Below the pieces are notes generated by a model, which saw only the letters and a list, made by a program, of their open reading frames with translations, made no database searches and was not told where the DNA came from. A DNA stretch of 64,000 bases from Alloacidobacterium sp963823845 (GTDB lineage Bacteria; Acidobacteriota; Terriglobia; Terriglobales; Acidobacteriaceae), in the NCBI GenBank assembly GCA_963823845.1, contig CAWGND010000011.1, positions 186,001 to 250,000 of the forward strand, read 5' to 3'. Positions 37,417 to 47,788 of the stretch are shown in pieces (within the stretch, counting starts at the first letter, position 1; every line of letters starts with the position of its first letter). The position numbers and the translations under genes are program-made.

Positions 37417-39291
37417 ATGCTGCACTTTCTCTGGATTGTTGTGGCACTTCCCTTCGCCAGCGCCGCCGTGCTTGCGCTGTTCGGTTCCAGGCTGAGCCAC
37501 CGTGCGGTCGCATTCCTCGGAGCAGGTTCCATCGGCCTCGCTGCAGTGGTCAGCATCCTCATCAGCATTTCGTTTCTCTCATCACCGCCCCCCGCCAACG
37601 CCTATACACAGCATCTCTGGACATGGATGAGCACCGGCGGCTTTCAACCTGAGATCGCGTTCTATCTCGATCCCGTCTCACTCCTGATGCTCCTCGTCGT
37701 AACCTTTGTCAGCTTCCTCATCCATCTCTACTCCGCTGAATACATGCACGACGACGAGGGCTACGCGCGCTTCTTCGCCTACATGAATCTCTTCGTGGCA
37801 TCGATGCTCACGCTCATCCTGGCTAACAATCTGCTGCTGCTCTATCTGGGATGGGAGGGCGTCGGCCTTTGCAGCTTCCTGCTGATTGGCTTCTGGTATC
37901 AGGATCCAGCCAACGTCCGCGCCGCCGGAAAAGCGTTTATCGTGACGCGCTTCGGCGATACAGCATTTGCCGTGGGCCTATTTCTTCTCTTTACGAAACT
38001 CGGAACGCTGGATATTCAGGACCTGATGCATCGCGCCTCGGAGCAGTGGGTTGTTGGCAGTGGCGCAGCCATTGCAGCAGCCGCATTGTTATTAGGCGGA
38101 GCCGTCGGCAAATCCGCGCAGTTGCCGTTACAGACATGGCTGCCGGACGCGATGGCCGGACCCACCCCTACCAGCGCACTCATCCACGCCGCCACCATGG
38201 TGACCGCCGGCGTTTACCTCATTGCGCGCACGCATGTACTTTTCACCATAGCTCCTCAGGTCCAGCTCGCCGTCGCCATCATCGGAGCCGCAACAATGCT
38301 GCTCGCGGCATTCAGCGCCCTCGCACAGCGCGACATGAAGCGAGTATTGGCCTACTCCACCATCAGCCAGATCGGTTACATGTTCCTCGCCCTCGGACTG
38401 GGAGCGTGGTCAGCCGCCATGTTCCACTTCATGACCCACGCCTTTTTCAAGGCGCTTCTCTTCCTCGCTGCCGGCGTCGTCATCCACGCAATTCACGAGC
38501 AGGACCTCTACCGAATGGGTGGCCTCCGCACGGAATTGCGCCTTGCTTTCTGGGCATTCATCATTGGCGGATCCGCACTCGCGGGCCTGCCCCTCATCAC
38601 CGCTGGCTTCTTCAGCAAAGACCTTATCCTGTGGCAGTCGTGGGCAGGGCCGAACGGAAACGTCTGGTTCTGGATCGCTGGCATGACCGGCGCACTCCTT
38701 ACCTCGCTCTATACCTTCCGCATGATCTCGCTCGCCTTCTACGGAACGCAGCAGGCACATGTAAAAGCGCACAGCGGCGTACCCGTTCGCATTGCGCTAA
38801 TCACGCTTTGTGTTCTGTCCATTGTCGGAGGATACGTGGACACTCCGCCGGATTATGGCGGCGTGCCCGCGCTCTCCAATTTTCTAAACAGCGTACTGCC
38901 CCCGCTCGCAATCGTTCACCCGGGGCCGATCACCGAAACCATCACCGCACTCTCTGCCAGCACAGTCTTCGCGCTCGGTCTCGGGCTCGCTTACCTCTTC
39001 TTCGGGCCACAGCGCACGCGTGTGCCGATGAAAGGCATCCTGCAGCAGCTGTGGTTTGCAGGGTGGGGTTTCGATTTGATCTATGACCGCCTCCTGGTTC
39101 GCCCGTTCCTGTGGCTGGCGCGCCAAACCAAAAGAGACCCGGCCGACGTTCCAATTCACGGTCTCGGAGAAATCGCCATGCTGGGCAATCGAGCTCTGCG
39201 CGTCACGCAGACGGGGCGCGTGCGCTGGTACGCAGCGGGGCTCGCAATGGGAACCGTCGCACTCCTTGCAATCGCATTCTTCTTGAGGTGA
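37417..39291 (+). CDS. nuoL: NADH-quinone oxidoreductase subunit L
   Basis: Largest proton-pumping, Mrp-antiporter-like subunit at the distal end of the membrane arm, 624 residues. Visible motifs: LLLYLGWEGVGLCSFLLIGF, LQTWLPDAMAGPTPTSALIH and ATMVTAGVYLIAR, with the lateral helix and last helix in the C-terminal 150 residues. It starts 1 bp after the nuoK stop. Confidence 0.96.
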   Translation: MLHFLWIVVALPFASAAVLALFGSRLSHRAVAFLGAGSIGLAAVVSILISISFLSSPPPANAYTQHLWTWMSTGGFQPEIAFYLDPVSLLMLLVVTFVSFLIHLYSAEYMHDDEGYARFFAYMNLFVASMLTLILANNLLLLYLGWEGVGLCSFLLIGFWYQDPANVRAAGKAFIVTRFGDTAFAVGLFLLFTKLGTLDIQDLMHRASEQWVVGSGAAIAAAALLLGGAVGKSAQLPLQTWLPDAMAGPTPTSALIHAATMVTAGVYLIARTHVLFTIAPQVQLAVAIIGAATMLLAAFSALAQRDMKRVLAYSTISQIGYMFLALGLGAWSAAMFHFMTHAFFKALLFLAAGVVIHAIHEQDLYRMGGLRTELRLAFWAFIIGGSALAGLPLITAGFFSKDLILWQSWAGPNGNVWFWIAGMTGALLTSLYTFRMISLAFYGTQQAHVKAHSGVPVRIALITLCVLSIVGGYVDTPPDYGGVPALSNFLNSVLPPLAIVHPGPITETITALSASTVFALGLGLAYLFFGPQRTRVPMKGILQQLWFAGWGFDLIYDRLLVRPFLWLARQTKRDPADVPIHGLGEIAMLGNRALRVTQTGRVRWYAAGLAMGTVALLAIAFFLR

Positions 39292-39295
39292 TGAC

Positions 39296-40795
39296 ATGGT
39301 CTTGCTCGTCCTGATCCTGATTCTGATGGCCGGCGGCATCGTGTCATGGCTGGTCGCCGCGCGCAACACAACCACCTCCCGCTGGATCGCTCTCCTCAGC
39401 ATCTGCACGGACTTCATCGTGACACTCGCAATCTGGATTGCCAGCACCGGCCATGCAGTGTCTTCCTCGCAGCGCTGGTACGAAGAATGTAACCTGCAGT
39501 GGATGCCGCAATTCGGCATCCGCCTTCACCTGGCCATCGATGGACTCAGCCTGGTGATGCTGCTGCTCACCTACTTCCTCGGCATCATGGCCATCCTCTG
39601 CTCGTGGACGGAAATCCGCGAGCGCGCAGGCTTCTTTCACTTCAACCTGCTCTGGGTGCTGGCTGGCATCAGCGGCGTCTTCCTCTCGATGGATCTCTTC
39701 CTCTTCTATCTGTTCTGGGAACTGATGCTGGTGCCGATGTACCTGCTTATCGGCATCTGGGGTCATGAGCGCCGCATTTACGCCGCGACCAAATTTTTCC
39801 TTTTCACTCAACTCAGCGGGCTGCTGATGCTGGTCGCAATCATTTCGCTGGCGGTCATTCACCGGCAGACCACCGGAGTCCTCACCTTTGACTATGAACA
39901 GTTGCGAGGCACCGCGCTGCAACCGAACACCGCTCTGCTGCTGATGCTCGGCTTCTTCATTGCATTTGCAGTCAAGCTGCCGATATTCCCTCTCCACACA
40001 TGGCTCCCCGATGCGCACACAGAAGCGCCCACCGCTGGCAGCGTCATCCTCGCAGGACTTTTGTTGAAGACAGGCGCGTACGGACTCATTCGCTTCGTTC
40101 TCCCGCTTTTCCCGGACGCGTCACGCAGACTCGCACCTTTGATGATGACCATCGGCGTCATCGGCATTCTTTACGGCGCCGTGCTCGCCGTCGCTCAGAG
40201 TGATCTGAAACGCCTCGTAGCCTACACCAGCGTGAGCCACATGGGCTTCGTACTGCTTGGCATCTTCGCGGGCAATCAGATCGCACTCGAAGGCGCCGTG
40301 GTGCAGATGGTCAGCCACGGAATCAGCACTGGCGCGCTCTTCATCATGGCCGGACTGCTGCAGGAGAGAATGCACACGCGCGAAATCTCCCAGATGGGAG
40401 GACTCTGGGAGACGATGCCATCTCTCAGCGGCGCAGGGCTTGTATTCGCGATGGCCTCGCTCGGGCTTCCCGGACTAGGCGATTTCGTCGGCGAGTTTCT
40501 CGTCCTTCTCGGCGCCTACCGCGCGAACGTCAGCCTCACCGTCGTCGCAACCCTCGGCCTCCTCGCAGCAACGCTCTATGGACTGAGGCTTGGCCAGAGC
40601 GCATTCCAGGGCCCGAATCCTCACCACTGGAAGCTCCCCGATATGAGCTTCCGCGAATGGGCAATCCTCGGCCCCATGATGATCTGCCTGCTCTGGATCG
40701 GTCTATATCCACAACCACTGCTCAATGCCGTGCGCCCCAGCCTCGCTGCTGCCGCGCAACAAGCCGTGTCCCCGCAGGAGATCGTCAGGAGATAA
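39296..40795 (+). CDS. nuoM: NADH-quinone oxidoreductase subunit M
   Basis: Second antiporter-like subunit, 499 residues, about 14 helices. Motifs: LFYLFWELMLVPMYLLIGIW (channel Glu in WELMLVP), FPLHTWLPDAHTEAPTAGSV and LVAYTSVSHMGFVLLGIFAG. It begins 4 bp after nuoL. Confidence 0.97.
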   Translation: MVLLVLILILMAGGIVSWLVAARNTTTSRWIALLSICTDFIVTLAIWIASTGHAVSSSQRWYEECNLQWMPQFGIRLHLAIDGLSLVMLLLTYFLGIMAILCSWTEIRERAGFFHFNLLWVLAGISGVFLSMDLFLFYLFWELMLVPMYLLIGIWGHERRIYAATKFFLFTQLSGLLMLVAIISLAVIHRQTTGVLTFDYEQLRGTALQPNTALLLMLGFFIAFAVKLPIFPLHTWLPDAHTEAPTAGSVILAGLLLKTGAYGLIRFVLPLFPDASRRLAPLMMTIGVIGILYGAVLAVAQSDLKRLVAYTSVSHMGFVLLGIFAGNQIALEGAVVQMVSHGISTGALFIMAGLLQERMHTREISQMGGLWETMPSLSGAGLVFAMASLGLPGLGDFVGEFLVLLGAYRANVSLTVVATLGLLAATLYGLRLGQSAFQGPNPHHWKLPDMSFREWAILGPMMICLLWIGLYPQPLLNAVRPSLAAAAQQAVSPQEIVRR

Positions 40796-40797
40796 GC

Positions 40798-42237
40798 ATG
40801 AACGCCGCTGATCTTTCCGTGTCATTGCCGATACTAATCATGTCGGTCACCACCGTCGTCGCGATGCTCGCGATCGCCATCCAGCGCAATCACCTGGTCG
40901 TCGCCACGATCACGCTGCTCGGTGTCGGCGCGTCTCTCTTGAGCCTTTCCTTTGCGGCGTCCGCCGTGCCACGCCAACTCACAAGCCTTTTGATCTTTGA
41001 CTCCTATTCGCTCGTCTATATGGCGCTTCTTCTATGCGCCGGGGCATTCGTCATTCTCTTCGGCTACGACTACCTCAAGCAGCGCCATGAGCATCGCGAA
41101 GAGTTCTACCTTCTGGTATTGCTGGCAACCACAGGCGCAATGGTGCTCGTGGTGAGCCGCCACTTCATCTCGCTCTTCCTCGGGCTGGAATTATTAAGCG
41201 TCTCGCTCTACGCCCTCATCGCATACATCCGCTCTGAGACCATCTCGATCGAAGCAGGAATCAAGTACCTGGTCCTCGCCGCATCATCATCGTCAGTCCT
41301 GCTATTTGGCCTCGCGCTGATTTACGCGGAATCCGGATCGATGGACCTCCCGCAATTCGCCACCGCTTTCAGTCATACAGCAACACTTCCTCTCATTGCC
41401 GGCCTCATGCTGGTATTAACAGGCATTGGATTCAAGCTGGCAGTAGTTCCCTTCCATCTCTGGACGCCGGATGTTTACGAAGGCGCGCCTCTGCCGGTCA
41501 CGGCCTTCATCGCTACCGTTTCGAAAGGCGGAATGTTCGCCTTGATCCTGCGCTGGTTTCACCTGCGTGACGCAGCGCTGTCCGGAACACCGGGCCTCGT
41601 CCTCACCCTCATCGCGATCGCCTCGATGCTCACCGGCAATCTGCTCGCCCTCACGCAGTCCAGCGTCAAGCGAATCCTTGCCTATTCATCGATTGCCCAC
41701 ATGGGCTACGCGCTGGTAGCCCTGCTCGCGGGCGGAACCCTCGGCGCACCCGCAGCCACTTACTATCTGGCGGCGTACTTTGTGACGATCCTCGGAGCCT
41801 TTGGCGTGATGACCATTCTCTCCGGCCCCGAGCGCGAGGCCGCATCCATCGATGACTATCGCGGACTCTTCTGGCGCAGGCCATTCCTTGCAGCCGCGTT
41901 CACCGCAATGCTGCTCTCGCTGGCAGGAATTCCCCTCACCGCAGGTTTCCTGGGCAAATTTTATGTGATGGTGGCGGGCGCGTCGCAGTCTCGATGGGTC
42001 CTTCTCTTTACGCTCGTCGTCAGCAGCACGATCGGCTTGTTCTACTATCTCCGGATACTCGCAACCATGTATGCGAAGGCAGAAGACACAACCTCCTCAA
42101 CCGAACCCTCCAGGCCAATTCTGCCGTTACCGGCAACCCTGGCCCTTGCTGTTCTCACCGGACTCATCTTTCTGCTTGGCCTGTATCCCACGCCTCTCTG
42201 GAACGCGATCGTCGCCGCTACCAGCAATCTGGGATAA
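40798..42237 (+). CDS. nuoN: NADH-quinone oxidoreductase subunit N
   Basis: Third antiporter-like subunit and last gene of the operon, 479 residues. Motifs: LGLELLSVSLYALIAYIR, FHLWTPDVYEGAPLPVTAFI and ILAYSSIAHMGYALVAL. The ATG at 40798 lies 2 bp after the nuoM stop; the longer frame from 40657 inside nuoM was rejected. It is convergent with the CBS gene and leaves only 9 bp between stops. Confidence 0.97.
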   Translation: MNAADLSVSLPILIMSVTTVVAMLAIAIQRNHLVVATITLLGVGASLLSLSFAASAVPRQLTSLLIFDSYSLVYMALLLCAGAFVILFGYDYLKQRHEHREEFYLLVLLATTGAMVLVVSRHFISLFLGLELLSVSLYALIAYIRSETISIEAGIKYLVLAASSSSVLLFGLALIYAESGSMDLPQFATAFSHTATLPLIAGLMLVLTGIGFKLAVVPFHLWTPDVYEGAPLPVTAFIATVSKGGMFALILRWFHLRDAALSGTPGLVLTLIAIASMLTGNLLALTQSSVKRILAYSSIAHMGYALVALLAGGTLGAPAATYYLAAYFVTILGAFGVMTILSGPEREAASIDDYRGLFWRRPFLAAAFTAMLLSLAGIPLTAGFLGKFYVMVAGASQSRWVLLFTLVVSSTIGLFYYLRILATMYAKAEDTTSSTEPSRPILPLPATLALAVLTGLIFLLGLYPTPLWNAIVAATSNLG

Positions 42238-42246
42238 TGGTCAGGC

Positions 42247-42696
42247 CTAGCAGGGATATTTTCCTTCTATATAGTGCGAGAGATCCTCGATCGTCTGGTC
42301 CTGCGCAAAAGCAATCCACTGCACCAGATCACCGATCGAAATCAACCCCTGCAGCTCCCCGTCACGCACCACCGGTAGATGCCGGATGCGATGGGTGGTG
42401 ATCAGCCGCATGGCTTCGTCGACCGAGCAATCGGGCGCAATCGTAATCAGGGGCTCCGTCAGAATTTCACTCACCGGAGTCTCCTTCGACGACCGTCCCA
42501 TCAGTATCACCTTCCGCGCGTAATCGCGCTCGGAGACAATGCCGTGAAGGTGCCCGTCATCCACCACTAAAAGGGCGCCCACCTCCTTATCTGCCATTAC
42601 CTGCATGGCCGCTAAGACGGTTGTATCGGAGGGTACGGACCAGACTTCCCCACCCTTCTTGCGCAAAATAAGCGAAACAGGATCGCACACTTTCAT
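42247..42696 (-). CDS. CBS-domain pair protein
   Basis: A 149-residue soluble protein made of two CBS motifs (Bateman module) and no other domain. The first has TTVLAAMQVMADKEVGALLVVDDGHLHGIVSERDYARKV (core GALLVVDDGHLHGIVSERD); the second has VDEAMRLITTHRIRHLPVV and GLISIGDLVQW. Such modules bind adenine nucleotides and act as energy sensors, but the partner is unknown. It ends 9 bp from nuoN on the other strand. Confidence 0.93.
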   Translation of the reverse strand: MKVCDPVSLILRKKGGEVWSVPSDTTVLAAMQVMADKEVGALLVVDDGHLHGIVSERDYARKVILMGRSSKETPVSEILTEPLITIAPDCSVDEAMRLITTHRIRHLPVVRDGELQGLISIGDLVQWIAFAQDQTIEDLSHYIEGKYPC

Positions 42697-43511
42697 GGCT
42701 GACTCCCTACACGCAATTGAAACTCAGGGTGGCTTCGAGAAGGTAGAGGCAAGTTAGACGTCGCCGCACAACAGCAGCTGTTGTCAGGTTCTGGGACGCG
42801 GCGCTGGAAGGAAGAAAAAACATAAACCCTCGCGCATTCGCTCGCACTGCCAAATGGAGAAGACCGCCACCTGCGCGAGAAATATACGCCCCAGCCGCCT
42901 CATTTTGCAATGTGGCAATTGCAATTGACGCACAAATTGTAAAAAGAGCGTATCTAGGCTAAGCCGGTGCGATGATTTGCCCTGATTTCATGAAAAAGGC
43001 GTTATTCATTTGCGAAGCACCGAGACCAAGCAGCGGCTCCGACACGGACTGGGGGAGTCTTCCATATTCTATCTCTGGCAAAGTTGGGCTCTCACTGCCG
43101 CTTGTCTTTGCCGTAGTTGCCTTGACTTGACTTCCAGCGTTTTGGAGGACGTGACCACGCCGGCACGCGATATTCATTAAGGACGAACATATTGCTGAAG
43201 CCGTCATAAGTTGTTATGTGGCAACTTGTTGCAGAGCGCGAATTCGAGACAGCGCAACCGAATTTGATCAAACATCAAAGTCTTCTTGATCAGAAACTAT
43301 GAAAAGCCTTGGACTACAGTGACCAATGGTATATCTTGTCCGACGAAAGTGAGAATCAGGAGACGACGGCAACGAACGTGACGTAAGTCACAGCTGCAGC
43401 CGATTTTGGGATTTCATGCTCATCCGTCCAAGGATTTGCACGTAGCGCGAACGATTCCATGCCGGCCGCGGTTTGTCGCTAGTCTCGAGGGTTCTGAAGG
43501 GGTATTCGATC
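42697..43511. other. Intergenic region of about 800 bp, nothing recognised
   Basis: No supported gene. One 82-codon minus-strand ORF (42959-43207) has no ribosome site or recognisable relative. The stretch should hold the promoters of the divergent CBS gene and the large secreted-protein gene. Confidence 0.5.
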
Positions 43512-46500
43512 ATGAGGCCTCCTTTTCGCTGGTTCGCCGTTTTCACAGCTGGTCTTCTGTGCCTGTGTTCTTGGTCGATTGCCCATGCTGGCGGTCCGCT
43601 GCCTACTTCGTCATACCTGCTGGGTACTGAGTCTGGAGATGGAACGCCGGCTGCGCCCGTCAATAGCGTCGTCATTCCCGGCCCGTTGCGATCCTTTCTG
43701 CGTATGGCTGGTATAAGCCAAAAGATCCTTCCTGAAGATGTATTGCCGCTCCTCGCCCGCAACTCGTACCTCCAGGGCTACGAGAGTGGTAGAGAGACAG
43801 AGTTTCTGATTTTACTTGACCGTTATGTCCACCAGGCAAGAGAGCTCCAGGCCTTGGCGAATGCAAGTGGCGGCACCATTCGCGTTACCAACTGTGAAGA
43901 AGCGATTTCCGTGATTCAGATTCTCGGCTACCGCCTGCGACAAAACTGCGGCGAGAAAGACGCCTTTCTGATGACCGCAAATCCAGAAAGAGCTTTTCTT
44001 ACGATCGACTCTGGCTTCCCCCTCACCGCGCTCGAAGAAGCGCTCCAAAAAGGTACTCCGTTTACCTACCCGTTTCCCTCAACTCAGGTCCCTGTGCTGT
44101 TCAACGAAACCGACTGGGTGGCTCTCAGCACGGGAAAGAAAAGAGCCTCGGGAAGCCTGGTGGATGTGCTTGTACACGATCCGTCCGTTGCCCGGCTTTA
44201 TTGGGCTTTATCCAAGATGGATGTCGAGACTCGGGTCTCCCTCCGGCAATCGCCAGGACTCAGCAAGCTGCTTCCCTACGCCCCTGTCCTCGACTTTTAT
44301 GGAAGCCAGATATGTATCCGCTCCGGACACGTGATCGTCCCCGGAGGAGCGAATGCCGAGCGTGGCTGGAAGGACCTGGTGGGAGCAAGTCCCGATTCGC
44401 CGGGAGACTTTGTCCTCCACGTACTCGCAAAGGATAATGGCTGGCTGGCAGTATATTTTGATGCGCTGTCTCGAGTCAGCCAGACCCAGCAGGCGCACCT
44501 CACGGAAAACCCACGTCTGAGGCATCTCTACGACGCTTTTCGATCACCGGAGGCAGAGACCAGTCCGACAAGAAGCGTATTTCGCAAGGCCCCCGACTTA
44601 CTGGTTCTTTTCACGCGGGTCGGATGGGATCCTAATGGTGCCCCCCATGTCCCGGGAAACCTCGATGTTTGGAAAGAAATCCTTAACCAGAAGACTGATT
44701 CCAAAATTGTTCGCGAATGGGCCAAACGTTGCCACAACTGGGACCATCCCGAGCAGTTGCTGGAGGCAATGGTCTCCTTTTCTCGCATTGAAACCGATAG
44801 CGGGCCGCTGCAGATTTATCTCATGATGAGTGAACTCGACAGCGACCGGCCGCCGCAAAAGCGTTTGTCTGATGGAACAGTACGCTTGCTGGCGAGCAAG
44901 TTCTCACAATTCAGCAACTGGTATTTGATATTTGCCGAGTTTTCGGATTTGAACGACACCTCGATCACACGCTTTGTGAATGTGGCGGACACGATCGATG
45001 GAATTTCAAGCCCGGCCCTGCGCGGGAACACCCTGGGAGCTTTCCAGGCCAATATCGGACTCTGGCAGATCTTTGCCCGTCAGCGAGAGATTCCGGACGC
45101 CGATCTGAACACATCATGGCAGAAGACGATCGAGCCGTTTGTCAAAATCTCTTCATCTTCCCAACTCTTCGACGCAGCGCGCAATTCGTTGGGAGAACTC
45201 CTGCTCGCATCAACTGGCAGCGCCAGCCGCTCGGAAGATGAGATTATCGATTTGCTGGCAGGTCCTCCGCAACAAAGCGCAGACGGCCAACGCATGCGCC
45301 AGGAAATGGCTGCGAAAATCCGATCGGTCATGGAGGACCAGCGCCTCGTTTCCCTAGATACGCTTTTTGCGCTCAGCGATGGCATCAACGGGATGGTACA
45401 TGGAAAACCCGGGGGTCCAAGGCTGGTCGCGCTCGCGGGAGAGCTCCGGGAATTCGAGCTGCCGCGCCCCATCTTTACCAGCACCGAAAAAATTAACTGG
45501 GCGCCACCGGTTTATAGCAGCCGTCACGCCGAATTGCAGATTAAAACCGACTTGACCAAAGTGATTAAGACGCCGGGCTCACCGGCGCAACTGGAAACGG
45601 CACGCGGCCAACTGGCGCCCTTCTTAAGAGACACGCTGGTGGGGTTAAATTACGCATACTACGAGCCGCCGGGTGCACAAATCCTGCACAACAATCCGCT
45701 TTTCGTCCGGTCGCATGACTTTTCAGGAATGACCATCATGGGGGCTGAACGGCTCTGGCGCGCGCCGGAGTTGGTCGGAATTGGCACGCCCGCAGGCGGC
45801 GGTGCATACCTCCTAGGCTCATTGGCCGACTTGCCCTATACGCTGGCAGAGATCGAAGAGGATTTTATTGCTCCCGAAAACGTCCAGGCGTTGATCTGGA
45901 AGGAGTCTGTACCAAACCTTTTAGTCAGCTCGACCTTGCCGCGCTGGTGGGGTGTCAGCGCGAACGAACTTCATGCCGTTGCTCTTTATCAACGGTCTGG
46001 AGAAGAGATTTTGGCTGCTGCGGCGGGAGACGCTCAGCTACGGAGCAAAGTAGTCGATATCCTTTCAAATCGCATGGCGCCGCGGAGATTGGAACGGACG
46101 GAAGAGGCCCTGCAGCATCCGGCCGATTTGGCAGCAATGCTTCCTCGAATGATGCCGGCAGACACGTTTTATCTGGCCGCCGAGTTTCGCACGAGATTTC
46201 CCGGAGAAGCCTCTTCCCTTGGACCGGCAAGTCAACAATTGGATGCCCTCTGTCGCCAGGATCCAGCAGAGGCTAGCTTGGACCGTCTGTCACGAGACTT
46301 TGGCGTACCGCACCCAACACTGGCGCGGAGCTATTCACGCGAATTCCTGAATGTAAAACCGTTTCCCGCGTTCGGAGGCTATTCCAGCCGTCTGTTCGGC
46401 GAATCCTGGGAATCCACAAATTTATATTGGGCTCGTCTGGCAGATGAGATGGGCTATTCGCCGGTGATGCTGAATTTTCTGGCGCCTCAATTGACCCGTT

Positions 46501-46637
46501 ATATGACAGCAAAGATTTTTGCCACAGACCTTGAGGATTGGCCCGCGTTGTTGCGCGCGATGCAAGAGACTGGGGACGAATTTAGACAGGGAAAACTTGC
46601 CCTGGTGCCGGCAGTGAATAAGAGTTCTCTGCATTAG
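43512..46637 (+). CDS. Large secreted protein of unknown function, 1,041 residues
   Basis: I do not recognise a family. From the ATG at 43512 a Sec signal peptide (RWFAVFTAGLLCLCSWSIAHA, cleavage after AHA) is followed by a predominantly helical, soluble sequence with no membrane segment, no obvious active-site motif and no internal repeat visible by eye. Several acidobacterial-style phrases recur (for example NLDVWKEILNQ and YTLAEIEEDFIAPENVQALIW). It is followed 15 bp later by the VWFA-type gene, so both are probably one operon and may form an exported complex. A plausible reading is a lineage-specific cell-envelope protein. Confidence 0.85.
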   Translation: MRPPFRWFAVFTAGLLCLCSWSIAHAGGPLPTSSYLLGTESGDGTPAAPVNSVVIPGPLRSFLRMAGISQKILPEDVLPLLARNSYLQGYESGRETEFLILLDRYVHQARELQALANASGGTIRVTNCEEAISVIQILGYRLRQNCGEKDAFLMTANPERAFLTIDSGFPLTALEEALQKGTPFTYPFPSTQVPVLFNETDWVALSTGKKRASGSLVDVLVHDPSVARLYWALSKMDVETRVSLRQSPGLSKLLPYAPVLDFYGSQICIRSGHVIVPGGANAERGWKDLVGASPDSPGDFVLHVLAKDNGWLAVYFDALSRVSQTQQAHLTENPRLRHLYDAFRSPEAETSPTRSVFRKAPDLLVLFTRVGWDPNGAPHVPGNLDVWKEILNQKTDSKIVREWAKRCHNWDHPEQLLEAMVSFSRIETDSGPLQIYLMMSELDSDRPPQKRLSDGTVRLLASKFSQFSNWYLIFAEFSDLNDTSITRFVNVADTIDGISSPALRGNTLGAFQANIGLWQIFARQREIPDADLNTSWQKTIEPFVKISSSSQLFDAARNSLGELLLASTGSASRSEDEIIDLLAGPPQQSADGQRMRQEMAAKIRSVMEDQRLVSLDTLFALSDGINGMVHGKPGGPRLVALAGELREFELPRPIFTSTEKINWAPPVYSSRHAELQIKTDLTKVIKTPGSPAQLETARGQLAPFLRDTLVGLNYAYYEPPGAQILHNNPLFVRSHDFSGMTIMGAERLWRAPELVGIGTPAGGGAYLLGSLADLPYTLAEIEEDFIAPENVQALIWKESVPNLLVSSTLPRWWGVSANELHAVALYQRSGEEILAAAAGDAQLRSKVVDILSNRMAPRRLERTEEALQHPADLAAMLPRMMPADTFYLAAEFRTRFPGEASSLGPASQQLDALCRQDPAEASLDRLSRDFGVPHPTLARSYSREFLNVKPFPAFGGYSSRLFGESWESTNLYWARLADEMGYSPVMLNFLAPQLTRYMTAKIFATDLEDWPALLRAMQETGDEFRQGKLALVPAVNKSSLH

Positions 46638-46652
46638 AAGGGGGCAAGAACA

Positions 46653-47744
46653 ATGTGCAGCTGGATATCTATGGCAAAGAAATATCTTCTACTCCTCTGG
46701 TTCTTTTCAGGTCTTTTTCTAGGCGGCGGGGCCTGGACCGCGGCCCAAGACGATTCCTCGCGCATTCTGGTCAACGTTGTCCTCGTACAGTTGAATGTGG
46801 CCGTGACTGACCGTAAAGGCAATTACGTCAGCGGCCTTCGTCCTGAAGATTTCTCGATTACCGAGGACAAGATCCCGGAAACAATTTCGACCTTTGAAGA
46901 GGGCAACGAACCTACCGTCAGATCCGCAACGCACGGTGCCGGCCAATTGTCGGACTCAGGCCAGCCCCAGCCGGCCGGAAGCCTGGCGAAGACGCAGGAT
47001 GCGCACCTTGCCGGAACCAGCGCTTTTGCCGGATCAAACGTTTTCATTCTCTTCGACACCAGCAATTACATGTACCGGGGATTTGTGTTTGCTCAGGATG
47101 CCATTGCCGATTTCATCCGCTCGCTGGAAGGTGTGGGTAAATTGGCCTTTTATTCTTATAGCCGCGATCTTTCGCGAGCCGCCCCTCTCACCGCGGATCG
47201 GGCGCAGGTTTTGCGCGGCGTACGTAGCAGCGTTGCTGGAGACGACGCCGCCCTCTATAACTGTCTCTTGTTGACGGTAAAGGATGCGGCACAGCTAAAG
47301 GGGCGAAAGGTGATCGTGGTCTTCTCGAACGGTCCTGATAATGCCAGCTCGGTACCCCCTGAGGATGTCGCGGAGCTAGCCCAATCAACCGGCACAATCA
47401 TTTATATGGTCAGCACTCAGATAGCACAGTCAGAACCAGTCTCAACTGCCGTATTCGAACGTATGAGCAAGGCCACCGGAGGCAAAGCCTATTTCGCCAA
47501 GAGCTGGAAAGACGAAACGCAAGCATTTGCCTCGATCCGCGATGACCTGGCGCATCTCTACGCCCTCAGCTATTATCCGCAACCTAATCCCAACCGGGGC
47601 TGGCGTGCGATTACGGTAAAGCTGGTTGGCAAGGACATGCAGAAATATCATGTGCGTACGCGCGATGGATACCGTCTCCTCCAGCAGGCACAACTATCTC
47701 CGGATGGCTTTTCGGCACCTGGAGGGGGATCTGCTCAGAAATAG
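46653..47744 (+). CDS. VWFA-related acidobacterial-type secreted protein
   Basis: Exported protein of 363 residues of the group expanded in Acidobacteria. A signal peptide (YLLLLWFFSGLFLGGGAW) leads to VLVQLNVAVTDRKGNYVSGL and DFSITEDKIPETISTFEEG, the typical N-terminal Ig-like part. A von Willebrand A domain follows (FILFDTSNYMYRGFVFAQDA). Its metal site reads DTSNY where DxSxS is standard, so metal binding may be altered. AAGGGGGC precedes the ATG at 46653; ATG 46671 is an alternative. It is encoded just after the 1,041-residue secreted protein. Confidence 0.88.
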   Translation: MCSWISMAKKYLLLLWFFSGLFLGGGAWTAAQDDSSRILVNVVLVQLNVAVTDRKGNYVSGLRPEDFSITEDKIPETISTFEEGNEPTVRSATHGAGQLSDSGQPQPAGSLAKTQDAHLAGTSAFAGSNVFILFDTSNYMYRGFVFAQDAIADFIRSLEGVGKLAFYSYSRDLSRAAPLTADRAQVLRGVRSSVAGDDAALYNCLLLTVKDAAQLKGRKVIVVFSNGPDNASSVPPEDVAELAQSTGTIIYMVSTQIAQSEPVSTAVFERMSKATGGKAYFAKSWKDETQAFASIRDDLAHLYALSYYPQPNPNRGWRAITVKLVGKDMQKYHVRTRDGYRLLQQAQLSPDGFSAPGGGSAQK

Positions 47745-47788
47745 TCCAGAGCGGATCCATCCTGAAGAATACGGCTATTGCGCATTCT

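Noticed and set aside
37851..39086. A 411-codon plus-strand ORF inside nuoL
   Set aside because: Out-of-frame shadow of nuoL; Arg/His rich, no start signal.
42959..43207. Possible 82-residue minus-strand gene
   Set aside because: No ribosome site; no family resemblance that could be confirmed.
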